Shown piece by piece: positions 37,112 to 45,373 of a DNA stretch of 64,000 nucleotides. Every line of letters starts with the position of its first letter. Position 1 is the stretch's first letter. A model generated the notes under the pieces. The model was not told the origin of the DNA. It did not search any database and was given only the letters and a program-made list of their open reading frames with translations. Where the stretch lies: positions 1 to 64,000 of the forward strand of contig CACLVL010000002.1 in the NCBI GenBank assembly GCA_902610415.1. The letters are read 5' to 3'. This DNA comes from an uncultured Alphaproteobacteria bacterium. GTDB taxonomy: Bacteria > Pseudomonadota > Alphaproteobacteria > HIMB59. A program made the position numbers and the translations under genes.

Positions 37112-37141
37112 ACCTGGGGACTATGTCCCCAGGTTTTTTTT
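37112..37141 (+). terminator. Intercistronic terminator between proX and proW
   Basis: ACCTGGGGAC (37112-37121), a 3-base loop and GTCCCCAGGT (37125-37134) form a perfect 10-bp stem, followed by eight T. It lies between the proX stop and the proW start on the same strand. It probably stops most transcripts after proX, so the binding protein exceeds the membrane parts. Confidence 0.92.
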
Positions 37142-37160
37142 AAAATGAATTTTAATATAT

Positions 37161-38051
37161 ATGTCTAATTTCCTAACAGATTTTCCAGAAATGCCTAACA
37201 AACAGTTTCGCGAATTCAAAAAAGGTGTTGATGCTAGTTATAAAGATTTTGCTCGTGAATGGGGTGATTTAATTGATGCAATGTTTGATCCTCTTCTAAA
37301 AATGCTAGTTTTTTTTGAAAAAACTCTCATTGCTACACCCTGGCCGATATTTATGATTGTTCTTTTAGGTCTTACTTATTGGGGAAGTAGAAGTATTAAG
37401 TTAGTGATTGGAACTTTTTTAGCTTTTGTGTTTATAGGATACTTTAGGATGTGGGATGAAACAATGAGCACTATTGCTATCATACTTACATCTGTAATAA
37501 TGTCCGTTGTAATAGGTCTACCAACAGGAATAGCAATGTCTAGATCTGATCGTACGCAAAGTATAGTTACCCCAATTTTAGATGTCATGCAAACAATGCC
37601 ACCATTTGTGTATTTGATACCTATCGTAATGTTAATGGGCATTGGAAAGATACCAGGATTGATTGCTGTTGTAATATATGCAATACCTCCTTTAATTAGA
37701 TTAACTAATTTAGGTATTCGAGAAGTGGATAAAGAGGCTTTAGAAGCTGCAGATGCATTTGGTGCTACCAAAAAACAAAAGCTATATCAAGTTCAACTCC
37801 CTTTGGCTTTACCAACAATTTTTGCTGGCATTAATCAGACTATCATGATGGCTTTAGCGATGGTTATTATTGCTTCAATGATAGGTGTGAAAGGCTTAGG
37901 ACAACCAGTTTTACAATCTATATATAATCAATATTTTACCAAAGGCGTATTATATGGACTTGCCATAGTAATCGTTGCTATTGTTTTTGATAGAGTATCT
38001 CAGTCTTATGGTCAACGTATTCAAAAACATCGCTCCGGTAAAATAGTATAA
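37161..38051 (+). CDS. proW: Glycine betaine/proline-type ABC transporter permease (ProW-like)
   Basis: A 296-residue BPD-type permease with six to seven helices. The N-terminal cytoplasmic tail (LTDFPEMPNKQFREFKKGVDASYKDF) is typical of ProW. The EAA loop reads EVDKEALEAADAFGATKKQKLYQVQLPLALP, the ATPase contact. LDVMQTMPPFVYLIPIVMLMGIGKIPG also matches ProW. The stop is followed at once by proV. Expressed below proX because of the terminator upstream. Confidence 0.94.
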   Translation: MSNFLTDFPEMPNKQFREFKKGVDASYKDFAREWGDLIDAMFDPLLKMLVFFEKTLIATPWPIFMIVLLGLTYWGSRSIKLVIGTFLAFVFIGYFRMWDETMSTIAIILTSVIMSVVIGLPTGIAMSRSDRTQSIVTPILDVMQTMPPFVYLIPIVMLMGIGKIPGLIAVVIYAIPPLIRLTNLGIREVDKEALEAADAFGATKKQKLYQVQLPLALPTIFAGINQTIMMALAMVIIASMIGVKGLGQPVLQSIYNQYFTKGVLYGLAIVIVAIVFDRVSQSYGQRIQKHRSGKIV

Positions 38052-39074
38052 ATGTCAGAAGCAAAAATACAGATTAAAAATCTTTATAAAATCTTTGGAA
38101 AAAATCCCAAAGGTGCAATGGAGCACGTCAAAAATGGAGTTGGAAAAGATGAATTGCTGGAAAAACATAATCATGTTCTTGGACTAAAAGATATCAACCT
38201 AGATATTCACGCTCAATCAGTTCAGGTTGTTATGGGATTATCTGGATCTGGAAAATCAACTTTAATTAGGCATATCAATAGATTAATTGAACCCACAGAT
38301 GGCAGTGTAACTGTTGATGGTGACGAAGTTTTAAAAATGAATGAAGAGGAACTTCGAAGTTTTAGAAGAGGCAAAACCGCAATGGTCTTTCAACGTTTTG
38401 CCTTACTTCCCCATAAAACTGTTTTGCAAAATACCATATTTGGTCTTCATATACAGAATATTAGTGAAGAAGATGCAAACAAAAGTGCTCTTCGTTGGAT
38501 TGAAAGAGTCGGTTTATCAGGCTATGAGGACAAATATCCTCAACATTTATCAGGTGGAATGCAACAACGCGTGGGTTTAGCGAGGGCCTTAACTAATGAC
38601 GGTGATATTCTTTTAATGGATGAAGCTTTTAGTGCACTGGATCCTCTAATCCGTAAAGATATGCAAGATATACTTTTAGAACTTCAAGACGAACTTCATA
38701 AAACAGTTGTTTTTATTACACATGACCTTGACGAGGCTTTAAAAATTGGAGACCGTATTGCTATTTTAAAAGATGGAATTATGGATCAAGAAGGAATACC
38801 TGCAGAGATTTTGCTAAATCCAAAAACAAAGTATGTAAAAGATTTCGTAGAAGATGTAAATAGAGCAAGAGTGATTAAAGCAAAACATATAATGAGTGAA
38901 ATTAATGGCCAAGATCTCAGTGGGGCTATGCCAATAGACCAGGATGATTTTATTGATCGTTTTATTGATAAAGTTATTTCAGATAAACCCGATAACTTAG
39001 TCATTCAAGACAAAGACAAAAAAAATGTAGGTTTTTTATCTACAAAAAAACTTTCTGAGATCTTAAAAAGATAA
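38052..39074 (+). CDS. proV: Glycine betaine/proline-type ABC transporter ATPase (ProV-like)
   Basis: A 340-residue ATPase of the ProV/OpuAA family. Walker A GLSGSGKST (~60-68), the ProV-type sequence RLIEPTDGSV, Q-loop VFQRFALLPHKTV, signature HLSGGMQQRVGLARAL (~172), Walker B ILLMDEAFSALDPLIR and the switch His in FITHDLDEA. The C-terminal ~70 residues, where ProV has CBS repeats, are short and only weakly CBS-like (NVGFLSTKKLSEIL). Contiguous with proW; followed by an aldehyde dehydrogenase 3 bases on. Confidence 0.95.
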   Translation: MSEAKIQIKNLYKIFGKNPKGAMEHVKNGVGKDELLEKHNHVLGLKDINLDIHAQSVQVVMGLSGSGKSTLIRHINRLIEPTDGSVTVDGDEVLKMNEEELRSFRRGKTAMVFQRFALLPHKTVLQNTIFGLHIQNISEEDANKSALRWIERVGLSGYEDKYPQHLSGGMQQRVGLARALTNDGDILLMDEAFSALDPLIRKDMQDILLELQDELHKTVVFITHDLDEALKIGDRIAILKDGIMDQEGIPAEILLNPKTKYVKDFVEDVNRARVIKAKHIMSEINGQDLSGAMPIDQDDFIDRFIDKVISDKPDNLVIQDKDKKNVGFLSTKKLSEILKR

Positions 39075-39077
39075 CTT

Positions 39078-40517
39078 ATGAAAAAATCTAACTATATTGC
39101 TGGCCAGTGGGTCGAGGGTACCAGTTCAATTAAAAATATTAACCCTTCTGACACTTCCGAAATAATCGATAAGTATACTACTTGTACTGATGAACAATTT
39201 GAACAATCTATTCGTTCTGCCGCTATTGCTCAAAAAGAGTGGGAGACCGTAGGAATTGAAAAGAAATCACAGATACTAATAAATATAGGTGATGAACTAA
39301 TACAAAAATCTCAACAAATCGGAGAATTATTATCTCGTGAAGAGGGAAAACCATTAAACGAGGGTATTGGTGAAGTATCGAGAGCTGGTCAACAATTTCA
39401 GTTTTACGGGTCAGAGTGTTTACGTTTATATGGTGAGAAAATTCCCTCAACTAGACCAGGTTTTCAAGTTGAAATATCAAGAGAGCCTTTAGGAATAGTT
39501 GGTATTATTTCACCATGGAATTTTCCAATAGCAATTCCGGCATGGAAAGCAGCACCCGCAATGATGTGTGGTAATGCCGTGATTTTAAAACCAGCCTCTC
39601 TAACAGTAGGGAGTGCTATCGCTTTAACTGAGATAATTTCTAAGCAAGATATACCTGCTGGTTTATTTAATTTAGTCTTGGGTTCTGGAAGTGATGTCGG
39701 CCACAAAATAGCAACCCATCCAGAGATTGCAGCAATAACTTTTACTGGTTCTGTAGAAGTAGGAAAACAGCTTTATCAAAATTCCTCATCTTCCATGAAA
39801 AAAATGCAAATGGAAATGGGCTCTAAAAACCCATTAGTTGTGATGGATGATGCAGATTTAAAAACAGCCATTACATGTGCGGTTAATGGAGCGTATGGTG
39901 GAACAGGCCAAAAGTGTACTGCTTCCTCAAGATTGATAGTTCATGAAAATATTTATAAAAATTTTGTAAAAGGCTTATTAGAGAGTATTAAAAACTTAAA
40001 AGTAGGACATGCTTTAGATGAAGGGACACAAATGGGACCTGCCTCAAATCTATCTCAGTTTGAGTCAAACTTAAATTATATCGAAGTTGGTAAAAGAGAA
40101 GCTAAACTTGCTTTTGGAGGAAACCCAATGAACATGAGAACCCCAGGATATTATATGGAACCAACCTTGTTCATTGATGGAGATAATAAATCTCGCATTA
40201 ACCAAGAAGAAATGTTTGGACCAATCGCATGTGTAATACCTGCAAAGAACTTAGATCATGCACTTGAAATTGCTAATGCTACAGATTTTGGACTATCCAG
40301 TGGTATTATCACTAATTCTTTGGCAAAAGCTGAGTATTTTAAACAAAATATTAAAACTGGAGTAACGACTATCAATTTACCAACTGCTGGCTTAGATTAT
40401 CATGTGCCATTTGGAGGAAGAAAAGCCTCAAGTTTTGGTCCTCGAGAACAGGGAACATATGCCAGAGACTTTTACTCACAAGTAAAGACTTCCTACATTA
40501 ATTCTGGATCCGTATAA
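39078..40517 (+). CDS. NAD(P)-dependent aldehyde dehydrogenase
   Basis: A 479-residue ALDH. Rossmann part with SPWNFPIAIPAWKAAPAMMCGNAVILKPAS, TFTGSVEVGK, catalytic Glu in QMEMGSKNPLVVMDDAD and catalytic Cys in GGTGQKCTASSRL, then EEMFGPIACVIPA. It resembles the succinate-semialdehyde and 2,5-dioxovalerate branches, which also occur in osmolyte pathways. It lies 3 bases after proV and 7 before the dipeptidase, so it probably oxidises an aldehyde made from the imported compound. Substrate not determined. Confidence 0.9.
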   Translation: MKKSNYIAGQWVEGTSSIKNINPSDTSEIIDKYTTCTDEQFEQSIRSAAIAQKEWETVGIEKKSQILINIGDELIQKSQQIGELLSREEGKPLNEGIGEVSRAGQQFQFYGSECLRLYGEKIPSTRPGFQVEISREPLGIVGIISPWNFPIAIPAWKAAPAMMCGNAVILKPASLTVGSAIALTEIISKQDIPAGLFNLVLGSGSDVGHKIATHPEIAAITFTGSVEVGKQLYQNSSSSMKKMQMEMGSKNPLVVMDDADLKTAITCAVNGAYGGTGQKCTASSRLIVHENIYKNFVKGLLESIKNLKVGHALDEGTQMGPASNLSQFESNLNYIEVGKREAKLAFGGNPMNMRTPGYYMEPTLFIDGDNKSRINQEEMFGPIACVIPAKNLDHALEIANATDFGLSSGIITNSLAKAEYFKQNIKTGVTTINLPTAGLDYHVPFGGRKASSFGPREQGTYARDFYSQVKTSYINSGSV

Positions 40518-40524
40518 TTCTCGG

Positions 40525-41493
40525 ATGAATTTTCGAGTTGACAATCTTCAGTATTGTAACTGGTCTAGAGAAATATTTGAAATAAATCGTGAGGCTAAAT
40601 TAGATGCAGTTCATGCTACGATCTGTTATCACGAAGACTACGACGAAGTTCTCTGTAATATAAAGACTTGGAATACTTATTTTGAAAAAAACAAAGATTT
40701 AATCTTTCAAGGCAAAAGTTCAAAAGATATTGCTAAAGCGAAGCTCGAGAATAAGACTGCTATATTTTATGGTTTACAAAATTGCTCTCCTGTTGAAGAT
40801 AATATTGATTATGTAGAGTCTCTAAAAGAATTGGGCGTACTATTCATGCAACTTACTTACAATAATCAATCATTACTAGCCACCGGGTGTTATGAAAAAC
40901 GTGATAGTGGTATTACTCGAATGGGAAAAGAGGTTATTAAAGAGATGAATCGGGTAAATATGATTATTGATATGTCCCACTCAGCAGAATTTTCAACATT
41001 AGAAGCAATTGAAATTTCAATTCAGCCAATTGTTGTAAGTCATGCCAATCCTTTGTTCTGGCATAAGGGGCTTCGAAATAAATCTGATGAAGTATTAAAA
41101 GCATTAAACGATAGTGGTGGAATGATAGGGTTCTCGTTATATCCTCACCATCTTAAAGATACTTCAAATTGCACTCTTCAATCATTTTGTGAGATGATTG
41201 CAGAAAGTACAAAAAAAATATCTGTTAAGCAAATTGGTATTGGCTCAGATCTTTGTATTAATCATCCAGATAGTATAGTTGAATGGATGAGAAATGGTAC
41301 TTGGACAAAAACAAAAGATTTTGGTGAAGGAACAGCTGATAATGCAGGTTTTCCTCCTCAGCCCTCATGGTTTAAAGATGCCAGAGGTTTTGATAATCTC
41401 CATAAAGGTTTAAAAGATGTTGGTTTCAGCGAAGATGAGACGCACGACATCTTGGGTAATAATTGGTACAATTTTTATAAGAAATTTGATTGA
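40525..41493 (+). CDS. M19-family dipeptidase-like amidohydrolase
   Basis: A 322-residue membrane-dipeptidase (M19) family metalloenzyme. Visible: IDMSHSAEFSTLEAIEIS, VVSHANPLFWH with metal His, GGMIGFSLYPHHL, GIGSDLCINHP and the terminal GNNWYNFYKKF. The first HxD is altered: LDAVHATICYHEDYD. It matches, as I recall, the subfamily found beside glycine-betaine/choline catabolism genes in pseudomonads, where the substrate may not be a dipeptide. Coupled to the next gene (TGATG). No signal peptide, so cytoplasmic. Confidence 0.82.
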   Translation: MNFRVDNLQYCNWSREIFEINREAKLDAVHATICYHEDYDEVLCNIKTWNTYFEKNKDLIFQGKSSKDIAKAKLENKTAIFYGLQNCSPVEDNIDYVESLKELGVLFMQLTYNNQSLLATGCYEKRDSGITRMGKEVIKEMNRVNMIIDMSHSAEFSTLEAIEISIQPIVVSHANPLFWHKGLRNKSDEVLKALNDSGGMIGFSLYPHHLKDTSNCTLQSFCEMIAESTKKISVKQIGIGSDLCINHPDSIVEWMRNGTWTKTKDFGEGTADNAGFPPQPSWFKDARGFDNLHKGLKDVGFSEDETHDILGNNWYNFYKKFD

Positions 41494-43148
41494 TGCAAAT
41501 AGATTTAAGAAAACCAGAATTTGTTATGAAATTAGACCGATTAGGGTCTTTTCATCAATCTAAATTGTCTTTTCTAAGAAGCTTTATAAGAGAATTTAAG
41601 AATTGGGAATTTAAAACTAAAGAATTCAACTTAGATAATCGAGGCTTTGGTCATATTGTTTATGTTGTAAATAATGGGCAAAAACAATACTCCCTAATTT
41701 GCTTTTCAAATCATATTGAAGATAGTGAAAGATCTGATCGAGTTATAGCTACGAAATGGGATGCATCTTTTGTTTTATTTGATGGAGTTCCAGCTAAAGA
41801 GGATATTGAAAGGCTTAAAGCTAATGTTCCCCTCCAAGAGCAGGGAAGAGTGAGTGAAAAGGAACTTTGCCTATCTCGAGCTAACAAATCAGTACGTGTT
41901 TTTGAACATGTGGTAGATAAACTGTCTAAAGGTATACAACCTGATACTAAGCTTCTATACAGTGTGGGTTATCTTTATAGAACTACTGCAGTTTATGGCT
42001 CTGGAAAATTTGGATTAGCTGATCGAGTTAAAATTCAAGATAGAGAAGAGCTTAAAGGGCCATTTAGATTGGAGATGATGCTTGTATACCTTGCAAGACA
42101 ATTTACTTTCGATGTCGTCAACCATGTGGCTCACTTTCGCTCTCCAAATAAGGCAATTAAACTTAGCGAAGATATTGCTAGAAATTTAGGTATTGGTAAT
42201 TCTACAGGTTTGGGAATGGCACCCTTTATAGTAAATCATCCAGCTTTATTAAATCAGTGGATCATTGCAAAAGAAAAAGCATTAAAAGCCATTCGATCAA
42301 TTTTATCTGTGAGTCAAAAAGATAAAGATATTTTTGAGTCATATCTTTCTGCTATTCAAGAGAATATTAAATATTGGAAAACGGAGAGTGATTACCAAAA
42401 GAAAAAAAATAAACAGCTTTTAAAGGACTTAGATAGTTTTCAAAATTTTTATTCAACATATTCCTTGAAAAATTATTTTTGGAATTCTATTTACGAGTGG
42501 ACAGAAGCAAATACTCAATCTGAATGCTGTGAGTTTATTGTTTCATTAATGATGGAGGTTTATCCAGATATTGTAGAACCTCTCAGTTATGAAATGTCTA
42601 TAAATGAAGATAAGTACTTTGATATTGATACATCAAAGACAATTTATGAGGTGTGTAAATTAATTGAAAATCAATATACCTGGTTGCTAAATATTGATTT
42701 TGATAACAAAGAAAATATTTTTAATTTTTGGTATTACTCAAAAAATAAACAAGAGCCTCGGATGTCAGATAGATTTTCTGAGGAAGGCTCAGAATTAGAG
42801 CTGCCCCTAGCTATAGCAAGAGATATAAGTGCACTTTATGGTGATTTAAAATCTTATGATTTAAAAAGAGACTTAGGCTATTATTTGTTAAAAAGTCAAG
42901 AATATCGACATATATTAAGAAGAGTCCTGGTATGTGAAAAACTGCCCTACTCAGAAATTCAAGATAACACTATCTCAAAAACTTTAATCCCAGTTGATAT
43001 GATACGACTAAAGTTATCCTTTTTTGGTGCAACACGATTTGATCCTCGTTCTGATCGATGGGTAAGAATTACTATGTATCAAGGTGCTCCCTTAATGAAA
43101 GAAATAAGTACATCTAACGATACGTGGTCTTACAAAAAGATAGCTTAA
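41493..43148 (+). CDS. Conserved-looking protein of unknown function (551 residues)
   Basis: I do not recognise this protein. It is soluble, with no signal peptide or membrane helix. Regions with a conserved look are FGHIVYVVNNGQKQYSLICFSNH, ATKWDASFVLFDGVPAKEDIERL, YGSGKFGLADR (~170) and LGIGNSTGLGMAPFIVNHP (~237), plus a helical C-terminal half. SGKFG is not a Walker A (no GxxxxGK[ST]). Translation starts at ATG 41493, which shares a base with the dipeptidase stop, and the stop overlaps the DUF3726 start (TAATG). So it is locked into the ALDH-dipeptidase-DUF3726-YeiH operon and probably works on the same substrate. Confidence 0.75.
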   Translation: MQIDLRKPEFVMKLDRLGSFHQSKLSFLRSFIREFKNWEFKTKEFNLDNRGFGHIVYVVNNGQKQYSLICFSNHIEDSERSDRVIATKWDASFVLFDGVPAKEDIERLKANVPLQEQGRVSEKELCLSRANKSVRVFEHVVDKLSKGIQPDTKLLYSVGYLYRTTAVYGSGKFGLADRVKIQDREELKGPFRLEMMLVYLARQFTFDVVNHVAHFRSPNKAIKLSEDIARNLGIGNSTGLGMAPFIVNHPALLNQWIIAKEKALKAIRSILSVSQKDKDIFESYLSAIQENIKYWKTESDYQKKKNKQLLKDLDSFQNFYSTYSLKNYFWNSIYEWTEANTQSECCEFIVSLMMEVYPDIVEPLSYEMSINEDKYFDIDTSKTIYEVCKLIENQYTWLLNIDFDNKENIFNFWYYSKNKQEPRMSDRFSEEGSELELPLAIARDISALYGDLKSYDLKRDLGYYLLKSQEYRHILRRVLVCEKLPYSEIQDNTISKTLIPVDMIRLKLSFFGATRFDPRSDRWVRITMYQGAPLMKEISTSNDTWSYKKIA

Positions 43149-43744
43149 TGCACTCCTTATATGAAATTGAAACAACAATTAAGAGATCATCGCGTGCTAA
43201 GGGCTTAAGTTGGGGCGTTTCTGAGGAGGCTGGAAAAGCAGTAAGAGTATTAGAGCAATCTAAATTTCAAGGATTAGAAAGTTTTAAAAGACTAGTTGAT
43301 TTAGATCTAACTAAGCTTAATAAACTTTTGGATGTAGATCAATCTGATACCAGCAACCTTTGCCCCATACATTTTGGAATTTTTTTTCTTGACCAATCTC
43401 ATAATAAAGACTTACATCGTATTCATCAATTCAAGAATATAAATGAGCCACTATTAATTTTTCCTTTCTTATCTAAGTCAGCAAAAAATAATTTACTCTA
43501 TTTTGATTTAAAGTCATCAGTTTTAAATTTTACAATAAGTCCTGGGGATATTTTTTTTATAGATCAAAATGTGGTTCCTAATAATTTATCAGATTTTTCT
43601 TTAACCATTTCAACTCAAAGGAAAAGCCTATATGACCAAAGTTCTTGGGATTATCTATATAAACTATCACTTGAAACTTTTGTTGAAGAGACAGAAGAGA
43701 AGAAAATTTCTGGAGCTGGTGCTGGTTTAACAGATAATGATTAG
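43148..43744 (+). CDS. DUF3726-family protein
   Basis: A 198-residue protein with the DUF3726 look: N-terminal SLYEIETTIKRSSRAKGLSWGVSEEAGKAVRVLE and the hallmark C-terminus SGAGAGLTDND. Function unknown. ATG 43148 overlaps the stop of the 551-residue gene and is preferred to the TTG/ATG region upstream. The end overlaps the YeiH-like gene by 8 bases. Soluble, no catalytic motif recognised. Confidence 0.8.
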   Translation: MHSLYEIETTIKRSSRAKGLSWGVSEEAGKAVRVLEQSKFQGLESFKRLVDLDLTKLNKLLDVDQSDTSNLCPIHFGIFFLDQSHNKDLHRIHQFKNINEPLLIFPFLSKSAKNNLLYFDLKSSVLNFTISPGDIFFIDQNVVPNNLSDFSLTISTQRKSLYDQSSWDYLYKLSLETFVEETEEKKISGAGAGLTDND

Positions 43745-44792
43745 TAGAAATATATCAGGAATTACAGTTATTTGTCTTATTTACATATTTGCAATTTTTT
43801 TAAGACAACCCTTTAGTTATATTTTAAATATATCGGTTCTGCCATTAAGTTTACTATGTCTTATTTTGGGAATATTGTTCTTCAATTTATTTCAATTTTC
43901 AGAAAAAATTCTAGAAGGACGTGATTTTATAAAAAAAAATATTCTTCAATTAGCGATAGTATTGTTGGGTATAAAAATAAGTTTTACACAACTTGCTAGC
44001 GTTAGTGTTCAATCATTAGGGATAATAATAATCACAATTTTGTTGATATTATTGACATATTTAGCCCTCTCAAAGTTATGGCCTGTTCAAAAAGAGATCT
44101 CAAAATTATTGGCAATTGGGACGTCAATTTGCGGTGTTACAGCAATAATGATCTCATCTAATGTTTTAAAATCTAAAGATTATGATGTTGTTACAGCAGT
44201 ATTGATTGTTGTTCTTTGGGGCAGCTTAGCTGTATTGGCTTATCCTTTTTTTATAGAGTGGTATTTTATATCAGATCTAGCTAAGGGGATTTTTTTAGGT
44301 GTAGGTATCCATGATACAAGTCAGGTATTGGCTGCTGCAATGGTGCATAATGATTTATACCAAAATAATAAAGTTCTTGAAATCGCTACTATTACTAAAC
44401 TACTCAGAAATTTATTTCTAGTAATATTAATTCCATGTTTAGTTATTTTAAAAAATAGTGCAGAAAAAACCCCTTCTAAAAATTTATCAATTTTGGATAA
44501 AATTAAAAATTCAATACCACTATTTGTAATAGGGTTTATTGTTTTAATTATTATTCGTGCAGTTATAGATAGTTATTATTTAAGTTCTGTGACTTGGATA
44601 AATATTTTAGAAATTTTAGAAAATGTATTTACTATTTTTTTTGGTTTGGCATTAACTGCTCTTGGAGCTTCAATTAATTTGAAAAAAATATTCAGTCAAA
44701 GCTTTGTCCCAATAGCAATTGGAATGATTTATAGTCTTGTAAGTTTTTTCACCATATGTATTTTAATTTTTATTTTAGGACTAAACATCTAA
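43737..44792 (+). CDS. YeiH-family putative sulfate/anion exporter
   Basis: A 351-residue membrane protein with about ten helices. Family signatures GTSICGVTAIMISSNVL (~133-149), LGVGIHDTSQVLAAAMV (~190-206) and TKLLRNLFLVILIPCLV are intact. The YeiH (UPF0324) family is annotated as sulfate exporters from weak evidence and is often beside sulfonate or sulfur-compound genes. Here it ends the transporter-ALDH-dipeptidase operon and stands one gene from dmdA, so a sulfur oxyanion or organic anion product is a reasonable guess. Confidence 0.87.
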   Translation: MISRNISGITVICLIYIFAIFLRQPFSYILNISVLPLSLLCLILGILFFNLFQFSEKILEGRDFIKKNILQLAIVLLGIKISFTQLASVSVQSLGIIIITILLILLTYLALSKLWPVQKEISKLLAIGTSICGVTAIMISSNVLKSKDYDVVTAVLIVVLWGSLAVLAYPFFIEWYFISDLAKGIFLGVGIHDTSQVLAAAMVHNDLYQNNKVLEIATITKLLRNLFLVILIPCLVILKNSAEKTPSKNLSILDKIKNSIPLFVIGFIVLIIIRAVIDSYYLSSVTWINILEILENVFTIFFGLALTALGASINLKKIFSQSFVPIAIGMIYSLVSFFTICILIFILGLNI

Positions 44793-45344
44793 TTAAATTA
44801 AATTTTCTAAAGATTTTAATTTACTTCTTACATTTTCATCGTGGGGAAGTATTTTTTCAAGCTCTTTATATGTATAGTAAGCCTTACTTTTTTTATTTTG
44901 TTTCTCATAAACTAAAGCCAAAACTCTTAATGCATCAAAATGTCTTGGCTCAAAAGACAAAACACTTAGGAGATCTACACGTGCCTCGTTGATTTCTCCC
45001 TGATAATAATGAACGATCGCTCTTTGGTAATAAGCATCCATAAAATCTTCTTGTTCAAGAATTATGAGAGATAAGTAATCTTCCGCCTCTTGGTATTGCC
45101 TAAACCTTATAAAATGCCCGATATTACTCATTTTTTGTTGTATTTCTTCACTTTTTGAAATTTTCCAAATTCTCATAATAGCGCCCTTAATTTCTTCTTG
45201 GGACTCCTCATCTAGTGGTTCTTTTAATAATTCTATTAAATAGTCCACACGATCTGAATCGCTGTTTGCATATACCTGAGATATACAAATTTGGTATGAT
45301 AATAATACTAAAATAATAAAAAAATATCGTTTGCTTTGTATCAA
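44793..45344 (-). CDS. Exported tetratricopeptide-repeat protein
   Basis: A 183-residue protein with a signal peptide (MIQSKRYFFIILVLLSYQICISQVYA) and two to three TPR units at about 85-175: FRQYQEAEDYLSLIILEQEDFMDAYYQRAIVHYYQGEINEARVDLLSVLSFEPRHFDAL and the following NKKSKAYYTYKEL. Probably a periplasmic or lipid-free scaffold. It interrupts a long plus-strand run and is divergent from dmdA. Role unknown. Confidence 0.8.
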   Translation of the reverse strand: MIQSKRYFFIILVLLSYQICISQVYANSDSDRVDYLIELLKEPLDEESQEEIKGAIMRIWKISKSEEIQQKMSNIGHFIRFRQYQEAEDYLSLIILEQEDFMDAYYQRAIVHYYQGEINEARVDLLSVLSFEPRHFDALRVLALVYEKQNKKSKAYYTYKELEKILPHDENVRSKLKSLENLI

Positions 45345-45373
45345 GAATACATATTAACTAAATTCGAAATTTT

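Noticed and set aside
37376-37771. 131-residue minus-strand frame inside proW
   Set aside because: Shadow of a well-supported permease gene, no family signal.
41999-42031. Walker-A-like YGSGKFG in the 551-residue unknown protein
   Set aside because: It lacks GxxxxGK[ST] spacing and a Walker B partner; it is not evidence for an ATPase.
44756-44992. 78-residue plus-strand frame opposite the TPR gene
   Set aside because: Antisense to a protein with signal peptide and clear TPR motifs.
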